From contig CM053162.1 in NCBI GenBank assembly GCA_028571685.1, positions 68,498,351 to 68,562,350 of the forward strand: a stretch of 64,000 nt of DNA. Direction: 5' to 3'. A program made the position numbers and the translations under genes. Below are positions 32,690-43,799 of this stretch, in pieces. Below the pieces are notes generated by a model. That model saw only the letters and a list, made by a program, of their open reading frames with translations. It made no database searches and was not told the origin of the DNA. The stretch comes from Heterohyrax brucei. Lineage: Eukaryota > Chordata > Mammalia > Hyracoidea > Procaviidae. Position 1 is the first letter of the stretch. Every line of letters begins with the position of its first letter.

Positions 32690-33689
32690 TGAGTAGCTGC
32701 AGGCTGCAGTGCAACAGGTTTCTCTTTATACAGATACATACCAGCCTTTGTTGACCTGAGTTTGTAGTTCAATAAAGATAACCTATGAGGCCCGGATCTT
32801 ACACATGGCGTAGTAAGAGAATTGGCCAGTTCATGGTCTTGGTGGGAAGAACAGCTGATGAGCTAGCTAATCCCATAGACCCTGCTGGGTCCCTCCAGCC
32901 ATCAATAAGAAGATCTGGGAGTGCAGTGTGGCCTTTAGAGGCAGGGTCCTTCTGCTGAAAGCCTCCTAGACCCAGGAGGTAGAGTGGTTGTGCTGCAGAT
33001 GACAGGAGAGGGCATGAGAATGCCAGAAGGCACGAGATGGCACAAGACAGCGTAACATGAAAGAACTGGGGGGCAGATACAGGATGGCACTGATGGATTT
33101 CTTGGCCCATGGAGCGGGCAGCTGCAGCTGACTGATTCACTGAGAGCCTTCAGGAAAGTTGCCTGCTAGCAGAGTGCGATGCCTTGGAGCACTCAATGGC
33201 AGAGTTCAAAGAGGTCTCACACTTGTCCAAGTAGGAGTGGCAGCAGAGACCAGAAGTGAGAGGGTGTTGAGAGCAGAGAACCAAGAGGAGATAAGATACA
33301 GAAGCCTGAACAGGGCCCAGCCTGCAGGCACAGCCAAGAAACACAGCCTCCTGTGGGCACAACCAAGAAGGAGCCAAGAGCAGTGTTGGTTGAAAGCTGT
33401 CCCAATTGACAAACTGTATCCGGTTCCCTGAGTTGTTCCTGTTACTTCTGAGTTAATCCTGATCCTGGCCGCAGTGTGTTACATCCTTAAGAGACCACAC
33501 AGACAGGAATATCATCAGTGGATGTAATCAGTGTGTTACCATTGAAATGGATTATCAAACCCAGCAGACAAGCAGCGTACTGATGGAAAGGTTGGGCAGT
33601 GAAGATCTGCCTGTCTTCTGTGTTGTTCTTGTGGTGAGTCTCATCTCCCTCGTAAAGTCGGGGGACTTCTGATACCACGACGTTGTTGC
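32690..33689. other. Unassigned GC-richer block, possibly LTR or ERV-derived
   Basis: About 1 kb, clearly richer in G+C and in purines on the plus strand than its flanks. AATAAAGATAACC at 32771 could be an LTR poly(A) signal. Overlapping short frames on both strands (for example 32799-33140 minus, 33159-33431 plus) have no recognisable domain. No family can be assigned by reading. Confidence 0.3.
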
Positions 33690-33830
33690 GGTGTCAAAGA
33701 CTCACGCCCTTAGCAGCTCACTGAAGGTTGATAGCTTGAGCTCACCCAGAGGCACCTGGGAAGAATTAAATCAGGCAGTCTTCCTGCTTCTGAAAAATCA
33801 GCCGCTGAAACTCTGCGGAGCTCACATCCA
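33690..33830 (+). repeat. AfroSINE, variant with a cleft body
   Basis: TTAGCAGCTCACTGAAGGTT, then CACCCAGAGGCACCTGGGAA and TTCTGAAAAATCAGCCGCTG, then GAAACTCTGCGGAGC. The same alternative central module occurs in the copy at 7266. The 3' tail is lost. Confidence 0.6.
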
Positions 33831-34961
33831 CTCTGACATACTCAGTAACCGTGAGCAAACACTCAGTCTGCAGCAACTAGTTTCTGGTTGTTTATACTTG
33901 GTAACATATGTTGCCTATTTACATGGACCTTTAAACACGGTTGTCCTTTTTTTTTTCCCACTCACTACTTTCTTGCAATCAAAAGAAAGAAATTAGTTTG
34001 AAAGAGAAAAAACATTTTGCATTTGAAAGAAAATCTAATTTTCCACCAGCTTAGATATGCTTGGATTTCTGTTGTGTACTATCACCTGATTTTCACTCAT
34101 TTTAATGGAATATTATTTTAGATAATGGGATATGTAAGAATTATTGTTAATAAATCACAGTGTGCCTTTTGGTTTGGCGTCCACTAGGGATGTCTGTTGT
34201 TTCCAAGTGATGCACATTCCTAGGGAAGGCCTGGAACACAAGTGGCTGTTAATCTACTAACTCCCAAAAGAGAAGTGAGTTTCACTGGTTAGACAAATCG
34301 TGGATGACAGTAGCATCATTTCAGAATTGGCCTAAAGCATCTCAAGGCATTATTTTCAGATATCACCACAGTGCCAAGGTTCTCTATTAAAAAACACACT
34401 GTGAGCGAAAGCTTTTTTGGGTCCATGTCACCCCCCTCCATTTTACATTTAATCATTTTGTGTAGCAAGACAGAAATCACTCCTCCCTTTTCTGAACTTT
34501 TGCTGAGCCTGAGTGTCTTTACGACATCATTTGCATGTCTTCCTTAACAAGTTTATTGATGTCGTGGTTTCCATGTCACCACTTGTATGTTACCTGTCCA
34601 CCCTTCAAGGACGGAAGCTATTCAGGTAGAACACCATCATTCCTGTCACTCTGGTTTCATTTGTGTTTGTTTGTTTCTTCTTAGAATTCAGCATTGGAAA
34701 TCATAGCAAAATCGCAGATCTTTGACCCAACACACAAACCAGATCAGTCCTTTATTTAGTCATAAAAGTTGAGCCATGTATGAAGTTGATATTGGAATTA
34801 CTTCTGCCCTATTTATTTTTAATTTACCTCTATCATTTGTTTAAGAAATGTGTAAATATCTGAGGTAGCATGATTCACAGTTCTTTAGGAAATGCTTGGG
34901 GACAGTCAATAGGAGAAGATGACACCAGCGTTACAAACACAGCAGAGGAGGGCATCGGAGT
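33831..34961. other. Unique sequence
   Basis: No recognised repeat or exon in 1.1 kb. Confidence 0.45.
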
Positions 34962-35315
34962 TGCCCACTGCTGCCATGACAGGAATAACACAACAGGGGT
35001 GGTTTTCACAAACAGAAATTTATTTTCTTACAGTTTGGGAAGCCAGAAGTCCTAATTCTCTGTGCCACTTCTTAGAAAGGGTTTTCTGTTTCTGTCAGCT
35101 ATGAAGGAGTTCTCTCCTGAGCCTCCACTCCTGGGCAGTCTTCCTGTGGTTTGACATTTCTTTTCCCCATCTATGCATCTGTAATCTTGTTTTGTGTCTT
35201 GTAAGAGATTGGTTCAAAACATACTCTACACTAATCGCATCTCATTAACATAACAAAGACAATACATTCCCAAATGATATTATAATCACAGGCCAAAACA
35301 AACAAAAAAACAAAC

Positions 35316-35463
35316 CCACTGCCATCTAGGGTATTCTGGCTTAAAGTGATCCTAGAGGACAGAGTAGAACTGCCCCATAGAGTTTCCAAGGAATGCTTGG
35401 TGGATTTGAACTGCTGACCTTCTTGTTAGCAGCTATATCACTTAACCACTAGGCCACAAGGGG
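35316..35463 (-). repeat. AfroSINE nested in an LTR
   Basis: CCCACTGCCATCTAGGGTAT at the tail, GCCACAAGGGGTTCC at the head end. Well preserved: CAGAGTAGAACTGCCCCATA is intact. Confidence 0.92.
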
Positions 35464-35465
35464 TT

Positions 35466-35617
35466 CCATGGCGACGGTCAAGGCATATCAAGGCATCTTC
35501 CCTTGTAAGACAGAGTACAATTGTTCCATAGTTTCCAAGGAGCACTTGGTAGATTCCAGGGGTGGACCTTTTGGTTAGCGGCTGTAGCTGTTAATCACTG
35601 AGCCACCAGGGTTTCTT
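35466..35617 (-). repeat. AfroSINE nested in an LTR
   Basis: Second copy directly beside the first, in the same orientation. The tail is replaced by GGTCAAGGCATATCAAGGCA; the body and head are intact. Confidence 0.88.
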
Positions 35618-35929
35618 AACCGTGGGGATAGAGGTTAGCATTTACAACACATATTTCTGGGGGACAAAAATTCAATCCACAGTAGATAGAAACACCAGTT
35701 ACAAAATCTACTTGCCATTTATCAAGTCTGAGAACACGATTGTGATCTTTAGAAATCACAGATCATATGAGGTGGGATAGAATTTGCTTGACAGAAAGCC
35801 TCTAAGAGACGTTCACAAAACTTTGCATCCCATGAAATACCAGGCAGGTGTTTCTGGAACGAAGCTTCATTGAGAAGAGGGAGACGTTGGAAAAAGCACT
35901 AGCAAATAAGGTCGACGTTGTTTTCAGAT

Positions 35930-36165
35930 GAACTTGAACAAATTCGAAGGGAAATTCTTAGTGAGTACCTGAAAGATGGAACAGAAGGGTTCAATACGGG
36001 TTCACAAAGACTAAATCATGTCAGACTAATTCAGTTTCCTTTTTAATAGGGTTAGGAGCTTAATAGATCAGGGAGTACTCCAGACACAGTGGGCAGGGTC
36101 TGAATTCCAGCCAGGAATTTGACAGCAATTCTCATGCTTCCCTTGTGGACAAGATAATTAAAATC
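35930..36165 (+). repeat. Probable CR1/L3-type LINE reverse transcriptase relic
   Basis: CTAAATCATGTCAGACTAAT and TTTAATAGGGTTAGGAGCTT, then CTCATGCTTCCCTTGTGGAC, follow the layout of an old non-LTR reverse transcriptase (the region ahead of the usual DFSKAFD motif). The catalytic motif itself has decayed. The match is from memory of old mammalian LINE text and needs a library search. Confidence 0.45.
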
Positions 36166-36279
36166 AGCCAGATGGAGCAGCAATTTCTGCTTGCAGAAAA
36201 GTTTATAGAAATGTGTTAATAATTTTAAAATTTTAAAAGAGTGATAATTGTGTACTTGTAACTCTTTATGTGACAGAGA

Positions 36280-36490
36280 AGTAGCCCTAGTGGCACCGCC
36301 ATTAACACACTCAGCTGCTAACCAAAAGGCTAGTAGTTGTAACTTAGCAACTCCTCTTTGGGAGAGCAAGGTGGCAATCTGCTTCTGTAAGGATGTATAC
36401 AGCCTGGGAAACTCTGTGGAACAATTATTTTCTGTCTATACAGGTGCTAGGAGTTAGGGTCAACTCAGTGCCAGTGGGTTTGTTTTTGTT
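36280..36490 (+). repeat. AfroSINE, long variant
   Basis: Head AGCCCTAGTGGCACCGCCAT; extra module GCAAGGTGGCAATCTGCTTC and TGTAAGGATGTATACAGCC; tail GTCAACTCAGTGCCAGTGGG. Confidence 0.85.
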
Positions 36491-36504
36491 TGTTTTGTGT
36501 TATA

Positions 36505-36670
36505 TGCCAGCCACTCCTATGTGCTTTATTTGCATGCTTAGATGTCCTTAATCTTCATGATTCATAAACTACATATTCTTCAAGTTAGGGAACTAAAGAA
36601 AAGAGAATGTCAGTACCTTGGACAGGAACATTTGACTAGCAAGTAGTGAAGCCACGAATTGGCTCCAGGA
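36505..36670 (+). repeat. MIR SINE
   Basis: TATATGCCAGCCACTCCTAT, then TAATCTTCATGATTCATAAA, GGGAACTAAAGAAAAG and CAAGTAGTGAAGCCACGAAT follow the order of the mammalian-wide MIR core and tail. Much older than the AfroSINEs. Confidence 0.65.
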
Positions 36671-36819
36671 AGTTTAACTTCAAAATCAAACTGTTAAACA
36701 CAGTTTGATATACACCAGGTTGGTTCCATGCTATTAGGCATTTTAATTAATTGTAGCAGTTAAGATAGGAAGAACATGTTCACAAGGTTTTGGCCTACCA
36801 CGTACTTAAAATAGCAGAG

Positions 36820-36866
36820 AATGCCATGAGTCAGAATCGATGCGACAGCAGGGTTTTGTTTTATTT
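36820..36866 (+). repeat. AfroSINE tail fragment
   Basis: ATGCCATGAGTCAGAATCGA then GACAGCAGGGTTTTG, only the 3' end of the SINE. Confidence 0.75.
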
Positions 36867-36904
36867 TCTTCTCCTGGAGTACATAACAAACATTAGTTTG
36901 CCAC

Positions 36905-37490
36905 TTGCATTCATTTTCCATGGCTGCTCTAATAAATCACTGCAAATCCAATGGCTTAAACCAACACGAGTTTACCCTCCTGCAATTCTGTGGGCAAGGA
37001 ATTCAACACAGTTGTGGTTGCTGCAGTTGGTGGTTGCCTCCAAGTCAACTGCGTACAGAACAGACCTGTACTGCACATGCACTGCAAAGTGTGGTATCTT
37101 GGAACCAGCCCCCCAGACCTATCTTTCCGGGTGTCTGTCGGTTGGTTGTAACCACCAGCCTCTTATCTGGTGGTCAAGTGCGTATCCATTTTCACAGACC
37201 GGGGGCTAGTGTAAACCCTTCAGAGCTAAAACCAAGCCGTCTGCGGGGCTGGATTCCTCATGGTAGCTCTAGGGGAGAATTTGTTTTGATCCTTGCCCTG
37301 ATTCTAGAGGCTGCCTGCTGTGTGTCTTAGCTCCTCACTCCAGGTCATCTTCCAAGCCAACAACTTTGCAGATGTCTCTGCCTTCTCTTTGTAGTCAAAT
37401 CTTTTTCTCCTTTCCTTCTCCTGTGTCACTCTTCCACATGTGTCGTTATAATCCAGAATGTTCTCCAGCTGTGAGGTTAGATGATTCATA
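36905..37490 (-). repeat. Older MaLR/ERVL-type LTR
   Basis: TTCCATGGCTGCTCTAATAA, CACTGCAAATCCAATGGCTT and TACCCTCCTGCAATTCTGTG correspond to the conserved minus-strand 3' part of older MaLR LTRs (the common text reads GCTGCTGTAACAAA). CTGTGTGTCTTAGCTCC lies further in. More diverged than the other LTRs. Confidence 0.6.
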
Positions 37491-37550
37491 ACCTTAATTT
37501 CATCTGCAAACTTAATTTTCCTTTGCCACGTGATGTGTTAGCACGGTGTC

Positions 37551-38101
37551 TTAGTCCTCTGGCACTGCCCTAGCAGAAATACCACATATGGATGGCTTTA
37601 GCAAAGAAAGTTTATTCTTACACAGTCCAGTGTCCTGATTCAAGGTGGTGGCTCCAGGAGAACACCCTTTCTGTCAGCTCTGGAGAAATGTTCTTTGGCT
37701 GCATCAGTCTTTGTTCTGACATAGTCTTGGCACAGGAACCTCAGGTCATAAGACCACGTTCTGTTCTCAGTACTGCTTTCTTGGTGATCTGAAGTGAGGT
37801 TCCCAAATCTTTGCTTCCTTCCCTTTCCTTTTGTCACTTATAGGATGAAAGAATAAAAGGTGGTGCAAGCCACACTCCAAGGAAACTCCCTTTACATTGG
37901 AGCAGAGAGGTGACTTTAGGAAGGCTGTCACAGTCCCACCCTAATCCTCTTTAACACAATCCAATCTATTAATCACAGGCAGAGATTAGCATTTACAGCC
38001 CAGGAAAATCACAAAATGTGGGACAATCACAAAACACTGGCAATCACGGCCAAGACAGATTGTTTCACACCTTTCTGGGGGCACACAATTCCATTCATGA
38101 C
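37551..38101 (-). repeat. MaLR-type solo LTR, full length
   Basis: Left end TGTCTTAGTCCTCTGGCACT, right end ACACAATTCCATTCATGACA. GGATGAAAGAATAAAAGGTG and CACAGTCCCACCCTAATCCT identify the same subfamily as the plus-strand LTR at 42411. The bases after it (AGGGCCTGGGGAACAGAACA, GGACACGGTTCCAACTACCA) look like a second partial LTR end. Confidence 0.88.
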
Positions 38102-39540
38102 ACAGGGCCTGGGGAACAGAACATGAACATTTCAGGGGGAGGACACGGTTCCAACTACCACACTTGCTCTGATGCATTCCCTGCACTACAGCAAATGTGA
38201 CCTTTCCAAGGCACGTGTTAGTTTATGCAGTGGGCCAGCGTCAATATTTCCTTCCTTGATCACTCACCTGAGTAAGGAAGGGAAATTCCTAGTTTGATGT
38301 GCCCAGTTAAAACCCCAAGGTCTCTCTTTTCAGCTTGTGCTTGATATTCCACAAGCTTCATGGTTTAAAAACATCCATCACGACCTGAATTTTGAAGATG
38401 GTGGAAGCCAGGTGATGGATATATAGAGGTTTATTACATTAACTTACTTTTATATACAGTTAAGATTTGCCATTTTAAAAATGAAATAGACTCAAGATTT
38501 TGTTAGGCTCTTTTGTAGTCAGCAGTATTGTAAGAACAGCCTAAACATTTACTTTCTACATTTCTAAATTAACAAAATTAGGACAAAAGAGCACATTGTT
38601 CCACAGTTAGGCCGTAAAGGAATTCTGACGGACTTATGAGGACCATGATGAAAAAAATATAGGCAAACTGTAACGCATTCTTAGGAAAATTGAAACCTAC
38701 ATAAACTGGCTATAGGAGTGCTATTTATCCTGGCCCAAAACTAGAAAAGACAAAAGCTGAACTATTTTCTAATATCAACAGTATCATCAGGGTGAAAAAT
38801 TAGTAGTTTGTTTTCCCTGACCCCTGATAAGTATTTAACAGACGTGTAGAAAGAGTTTTTGATGTCTGGTAATTTGAATTGTCCAAAGATGAAAGGAGCT
38901 GTCTTGAGTTGGATGGCCCTACGCATAAACAGGATTCAGACAAGTTCGTTTGTTATATTTACAATCTTTATAGTTTCTTCTCACCCTAGCAACTTAGAAT
39001 TTGGTAATGGATGAGACTTTGACCTTTCAGCTGGCAGAAATTTCCAGAGTCATGCTTCATGCTCTACTTAGTGTCTTGGTTTCCCACAGACGCCGTTTCC
39101 TGCAATGCCCATGGTTCTGAGGCAGCTGGAGAAGGACGTGGTAGACATCCTACTTGATGGTGAGCAGTGGAGTGAGCTGCCTTAGGCATCCAACTAGCAA
39201 ACCCATAAGGGTAATTATGGGATGATAAGCCAAAGCTTTTCATCAAACATATTGTGCCAGAAAGTGGCAGAGGGCAGATGCTATGCATGACTTTCTAATC
39301 CAACCTCAGTAAATTGGGAGAGTAAGATGTCGCACACAGACCTGACGTCTTTTCTTTGCAAGTACCACTGGATTACTCTGAACTTCCAGCCTTTAGGTTA
39401 TTAGTCAAGGATGAAGCACTTGTACCACTTGGGAACCTGACTATTCAGCTCTGTTGGGTTAAGTGGCCACTTGGCTTGCTTTGGACAAGTCTTCAGATGA
39501 AGACTTCTGTTCTTGTCTGTTTTTGTTAGTTCTCTGCATA
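38102..39540. other. Mostly unique sequence
   Basis: Apart from a possible short LTR end at 38104-38165, no repeat or coding exon is seen in 1.4 kb. The minus frame 39064-39288 has no recognisable protein. Confidence 0.45.
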
Positions 39541-39657
39541 GCTAAGCAAAACATTGGCAGTTTGAATCTACCAGCAATCCCCTTTGGAAACTCTATGAGG
39601 CAGTTCTACGCTGTCTTATAGAGTCACTCTAAGTCAGAATCAGCTCAATCACAACAC
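39541..39657 (+). repeat. AfroSINE, head missing
   Basis: AGCTAAGCAAAACATTGGCA onward, with tail AGTCAGAATCAGCTCAATCA. Confidence 0.85.
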
Positions 39658-39682
39658 TTTTATTATTATTATTATTATTATA
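39658..39682. repeat. (TTA)n microsatellite at a SINE 3' end
   Basis: TTATTATTATTATTATTATT replaces the usual (TTTGG)n SINE terminus. Confidence 0.9.
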
Positions 39683-39959
39683 ACCCAGGCAGTTTGGGTA
39701 CAATCTTTTATGAGTGATGTTTAACATTCTACTTCCTTTATTTTCCAGACAATTCTAGTCTCCTATCTGTTTCTGTGAGATGTCTGATGAATGCAAATGT
39801 GTTTTAGATGAGTCCATTAAGCGCATATAGAAATGCATATGATATGTTTTTAAGTTCCTGCCTATTTTCATAAGGCAATATTAATGTAAATTACCTAATT
39901 TTGAACTTTGTTTTCAAAGTTATCATTTGTCTCTGTTTTACATGGTCTTTTTATCTCTT

Positions 39960-40395
39960 AGACGAGTATTTTCCTTGTGCAGTTGGTGTTCATCATTCTT
40001 CTTTGCTCCAGTTGCACTGGGAATAATTGATGGATTTTAGATGGCCACTCAAATGCCTTTAAGATCCCAGACATCACTCACCAAAATGGATAGCAACATT
40101 TTCTTAATAAACTTTGTTATGCCAATTGACCTAAATGTCTACTGAATCCATTGTTCACAGACTCCTGTCCCTGCTACTCTGCCCCTTCAAGTGTTTGGTT
40201 GTATTTGGGAAACTTCTCAGAGTTGGTTTATTCCACTTATGCTGACTTTGCCTGTATAGTGTGTTGTCCTTCTCTTCACCTAAGGTGATTCTTCATCTCT
40301 CCCTCCCTCCTCACCCTTGGAACCCTCAGTGAGTCTTTCCTTCTGTGTTTAAACCTTTTCTTGAGTTCTTATAATAGTGGTCTCATATTAGAAGT
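39960..40395 (-). repeat. L1 ORF2 stop region/proximal 3' UTR, inverted part
   Basis: Reverse complement reads ATATGAGACCACTATTATAA, like the ORF2 end at 26540, and runs into 3' UTR text. Together with the following plus-strand block it forms one L1 with an inverted 5' portion. Confidence 0.75.
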
Positions 40396-40881
40396 TACCC
40401 ACCTCTACCAATGAACCCCCTGAGAGAGAACACAGTGGAGGGTCCCTGATGGAGTGGGATAAAGGTTTGGAGCAGAACTCAAATTTACATAATCAACCAG
40501 ACTTAATAGTCTAGTTGAGACTGGAAAAAGTCCCCAAACCTTGGATCCTGGACGCTCTGTTAACTGAAAACTAAAACCATCCCCAAGGTCTACTGTTCAA
40601 ACTTTAGACTGGACTATAAAATAGAAGATAAGACTCCTGAGGAACCTGCCTCTTAGTTCTGGCACAAACAAAAGAGCACATTGTGGCTTCTGTCTGGATG
40701 CAAGATGAGAAGGCAGGAAGGGAGAGGAGCTGGTTGGAGGGATATGCAAAGCCAAGTGCAGAAAGGGGCAATGTGTCATGTTGTGGGGACTGCAACCAGC
40801 GTCCCATAATAATATGCTTGAGAAATATTCGTGTGTGAAATTAATGTAAGCTATAAACTTTCCCTTAAAGCACAATAAAAA
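40396..40881 (+). repeat. L1 distal 3' UTR, direct part
   Basis: Ends GCTATAAACTTTCCCTTAAA, GCACAATAAAAAC. This terminus is the complement of the minus-strand L1 end at 44700-44740 (TTATTGTTCTTTAAGTGAAA). Internal purine tract AGAAGGCAGGAAGGGAGAGG. Confidence 0.8.
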
Positions 40882-40984
40882 CAAAGTTCTCATTGGTATA
40901 TGAATTTAATATTTTTCTAAGTGCTTCATAGGGATAACATTTTGACAACTTGAGTACTCTTACAGAAGAGAAGAGGAGAGAGAA

Positions 40985-41170
40985 AGCTCATGAGAAAACT
41001 GAGACCAACCCGTCTTGACCAAGGCCACATTACTAACTAAAAGCACTTAGGACAGGAGAAGAGCTTCTCTACTGCTCCAGAATAATTCTATTAGATGGGA
41101 AGTGAACTTGGCTTTGAGCCTTGAACTTCTAATTATAAGTTCAACGCTCTTTTCACTTTGCTATGTGGCT
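40985..41170 (+). repeat. MIR-like SINE
   Basis: AAACTGAGACC, GACCAAGGCCACATTACTAA and TTCAACGCTCTTTTCACTTT follow the order of the MIR 3' half. Old and diverged. Confidence 0.5.
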
Positions 41171-42410
41171 GTTCCAAATCAAATGCCATATTTTTCCCAC
41201 ATAGTAATTAGCTCTCAATGTTTTTGCGAGGGATTCTTTCAGGAGACCTGAAAAGACAGAGAGATAAGGGGTTAAAAAAATCCCCAGTGAAACCCTCCAG
41301 CTAACCCTAGCAAACTAATCTTTCTTTTTCTTATGGACTTAAGCAGGGTTGGGATTAGTCTTCAGTAAATAGCCTTGGTTTTTTTCATCTTTGGCTTGCC
41401 ATATAGAGCTCCTTTAAAAAGTACTCAGTGGCATTTCAGAATAAATATGACAGACAAATGTAAATGTAATTACACAAGTCATGTATGGTGGGAGTCACTT
41501 GAAAAGTTCACTATGAATGAGCGATGCTGCACAGAAGCCATTTGTCACTTAAGAAAATGAGATCATCTGTTTTTACATATGAAGAGAGACATTTGACAGT
41601 GTGCTAAGCTCAACGGAAGCCAGACAATGTCCCAGTTCCCCTTCTCCACTGGTCTGGGATCAGATAGCAAACCAAGAGGACCTTCCTCATTTACTCCTAT
41701 TCTGACCAATGCTGGTAGAGGGAACAAACGGAAAATCTGAAAAATACGCATCTAGCCTTAACGTCTCGAGCTTTTGAATAAAATTCGGATGCTTTTAACC
41801 TCTTCTTCATTGTATCTCTAGAACACCCATAATACTCAAATTCTAATTTTCCAGGAGATGATAGGCAAGTAGGAAACCAACAGGACAAGTTTAATTTAAA
41901 ACAGCAACACACATTCTTGTTATTCCAGGGATATTAAAAGATGAAGCAGTCAACTTATTTTCTTAGAAAGTGAATTCTCTGTCACTGTCTTGAGTTGCCT
42001 GTAAGTGAATTTGAATGTAACTGTTGGCAAGAGTGAAAGTGTAGGATGATGAGGTCTGTGCTACACCGTGGAAAAGGACTGCAGAAGGCTGTGTCTGATT
42101 GTTCCTTCTCTGGCTGTTCCTTCTGCCCTGAGTGTGGTCTGCAGTTGTCAGCATCTGACCTTGCTTACTGCTTTTCAAAGAATGAACAAATGAGAGGCAA
42201 GAGTACTCAGGGAGAGAGGAACTCCATTATCTCAAGGTCAACTTGGAAAAAGGCAACAAAGACCCTTACTCCCTGCTCTGTGTCTTCTCCTGGACCCTCA
42301 CTCTGGGTTCCTGCCCTGACTGGTTCTCTGTAGAATTGATGAGTTCCATCTCCATCCTTTATGGATGGCTCTGCTGGCCCCTCCCTGCAGGAAGACAAGA
42401 CTTACCTGGT
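41171..42410. other. Unique sequence
   Basis: No recognised repeat in 1.2 kb. Frames at 42046-42449 overlap on both strands and carry no recognisable motif. Confidence 0.45.
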
Positions 42411-42928
42411 ATCATGGGCCAAATTGTGTTCCCCCCAAAATATGTGTAGCCATGTGGCTGGGCCATGATTCCTGTATTCTATGACTGTCCTCCGTTTTGT
42501 GCTTTTGCTATACTGTATGTTAAAGGGTTAGGGTGGGACTGTAAGTCCCTTCATAGGATCACCTCCCTGCTCCACTGTAAAAGGACTTTCCTTAGAATAT
42601 GGCTTGCACCCTTAATCCTTTCATCCTACAAGAGATAAAAGGAAAGAGAAGCAAGCAGAGAATTGGGAACCTCACACTATCAAGAAAGCAGTACCAGAAG
42701 AAGAGCGTGTCCTTCAGACCTGAAATTCCTGTGCCAAGATGTTCCCTGGACAAAGATTAATGCAATACCAGACTTTCCTCCAGAGCTGACAGGGGGAAAT
42801 CCTTCCCCTGGAGTGGACATCCTGAATTTAGATTTGTAGCCTACTGGACTGTGTAAGAATAAATCTTCCTTTGTTAAATCTATCCACTGTGTGGCATTTC
42901 TGTTAGAGCAGCACTAGCTGACTAAAAC
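42411..42928 (+). repeat. MaLR-type solo LTR, full length
   Basis: Starts TATCATGGGCCAAATTGTGT and ends CAGCACTAGCTGACTAAAA. TTAGGGTGGGACTGTAAGTC and AATCCTTTCATCCTACAAGA are the complements of segments in 37551-38101, so this is the inverted sister copy 4.3 kb away. Confidence 0.9.
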
Positions 42929-43079
42929 GCCCAGTATCCTCTCTTCCCCTTCACTTCTCAGCTTCTGCTTTCCATCACTTACTCAAGCATCCAGTGCTAA
43001 GAGATAAACAGGTTTGAAAATATTTTCAAAATTATGCTGCTCATTTTATGTCTGAAACTGTTTCTATGATGACTTTTCT

Positions 43080-43190
43080 TTGTTTCATTCTCTGTGTTTC
43101 TTTTTCTTTTTCCTTTCTCTCCCTCCTTCCCTCCTTTTTTCTCTCTTTCTTTCAAAACATTTTTTGTTACTTTTTCTATGCTGTATGTTT
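43080..43190. repeat. CT-rich low-complexity tract
   Basis: Polypyrimidine run (TTTCTTTTTCCTTTCTCTCC, CTCCTTCCCTCC) just upstream of a SINE. Confidence 0.8.
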
Positions 43191-43194
43191 TTCA

Positions 43195-43370
43195 GAAACC
43201 CTAGTGGCATAGTGGTTAAATGCCATGTCTGCTAACCAAAGGGTCAGTAGTTCAAATCCACCAGGGACTCCTTGGAAAATCTATGGTGCAGTTTTCCTCT
43301 GTCCTATAGGGTCACTGTGAGTTAGAATCAAGTTGATGGCAGGGAGGGTTTGTTTTTTTTTTTAATTATT
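43195..43370 (+). repeat. AfroSINE
   Basis: Well-preserved complete copy, with B-box segment TAGTTCAAATCCACCAGG and a T-run terminus. Confidence 0.94.
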
Positions 43371-43400
43371 TTATTTTTGGTTTTTGGCTGTATGTTTTTC

Positions 43401-43580
43401 CAGTGTGGTTAAGTGCTTGGCTGCCAGCCAGAATGTTGGTAGCTCAAACCCACCAGGTTCCATGCAAAACACCAACTAGCCATCTGCTGTCACAAAGATT
43501 ATACCCTAGGAAACTCTATGGGGCAGTTCTAGTCTGTCTTCAGGATTCTTATGGGTCAGAATCAACTTGACAACACACGA
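43401..43580 (+). repeat. AfroSINE, long variant
   Basis: Extra module CACCAACTAGCCATCTGCTG, TCACAAAGATTATACCCTAG before GAAACTCTATGGGGCAGTTC. Direct neighbour of the preceding standard copy. Confidence 0.86.
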
Positions 43581-43799
43581 TAGAAATGTTTGCTTAATTC
43601 CCTACTTGTTGTGGGGGGTAGAAGGGCTCTAGCAGATGCAAAACAAAAGCAAGCAAACAAAACCAACATAAAACAGCTTTCTTTTGACTGGTTAGAATCA
43701 TAAACTAGTGATAAGGTTAAAGGATAAGTTGACACTCTTTAATTTAACAGAATTAATTATGATGACAGTAATTAAAGATAGATTTTCTGGCAGTGATAC

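Larger units (their letters stand above)
34962..35688 (-). repeat. MaLR-type solo LTR carrying two SINEs
   Basis: Left part CACTGCTGCCATGACAGGAA and AACAGAAATTTATTTTCTTA; right end GGGGGACAAAAATTCAATCC. Two minus-strand SINEs lie between about 35316 and 35617. Without them the LTR is about 430 bp. Confidence 0.82.

Noticed and set aside
33159-33431. Frames on both strands in the GC-rich block
   Set aside because: Several phases are open at once because of base composition; no domain is recognisable.
36905-37330. Overlapping 139- and 141-residue frames
   Set aside because: Both lie in an LTR in the antisense direction; two long overlapping phases indicate low stop density and not coding.
39470-39490. 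Another tail-only insertion (CCACTTGGCTTGCTTTGG)
   Set aside because: The match to the CTTGG tail is short and no flanking direct repeat is visible.
37551-42928. The LTR pair as a single endogenous retrovirus
   Set aside because: The LTRs are in opposite orientations and the interval holds L1, SINE and MIR relics, with no retroviral genes.
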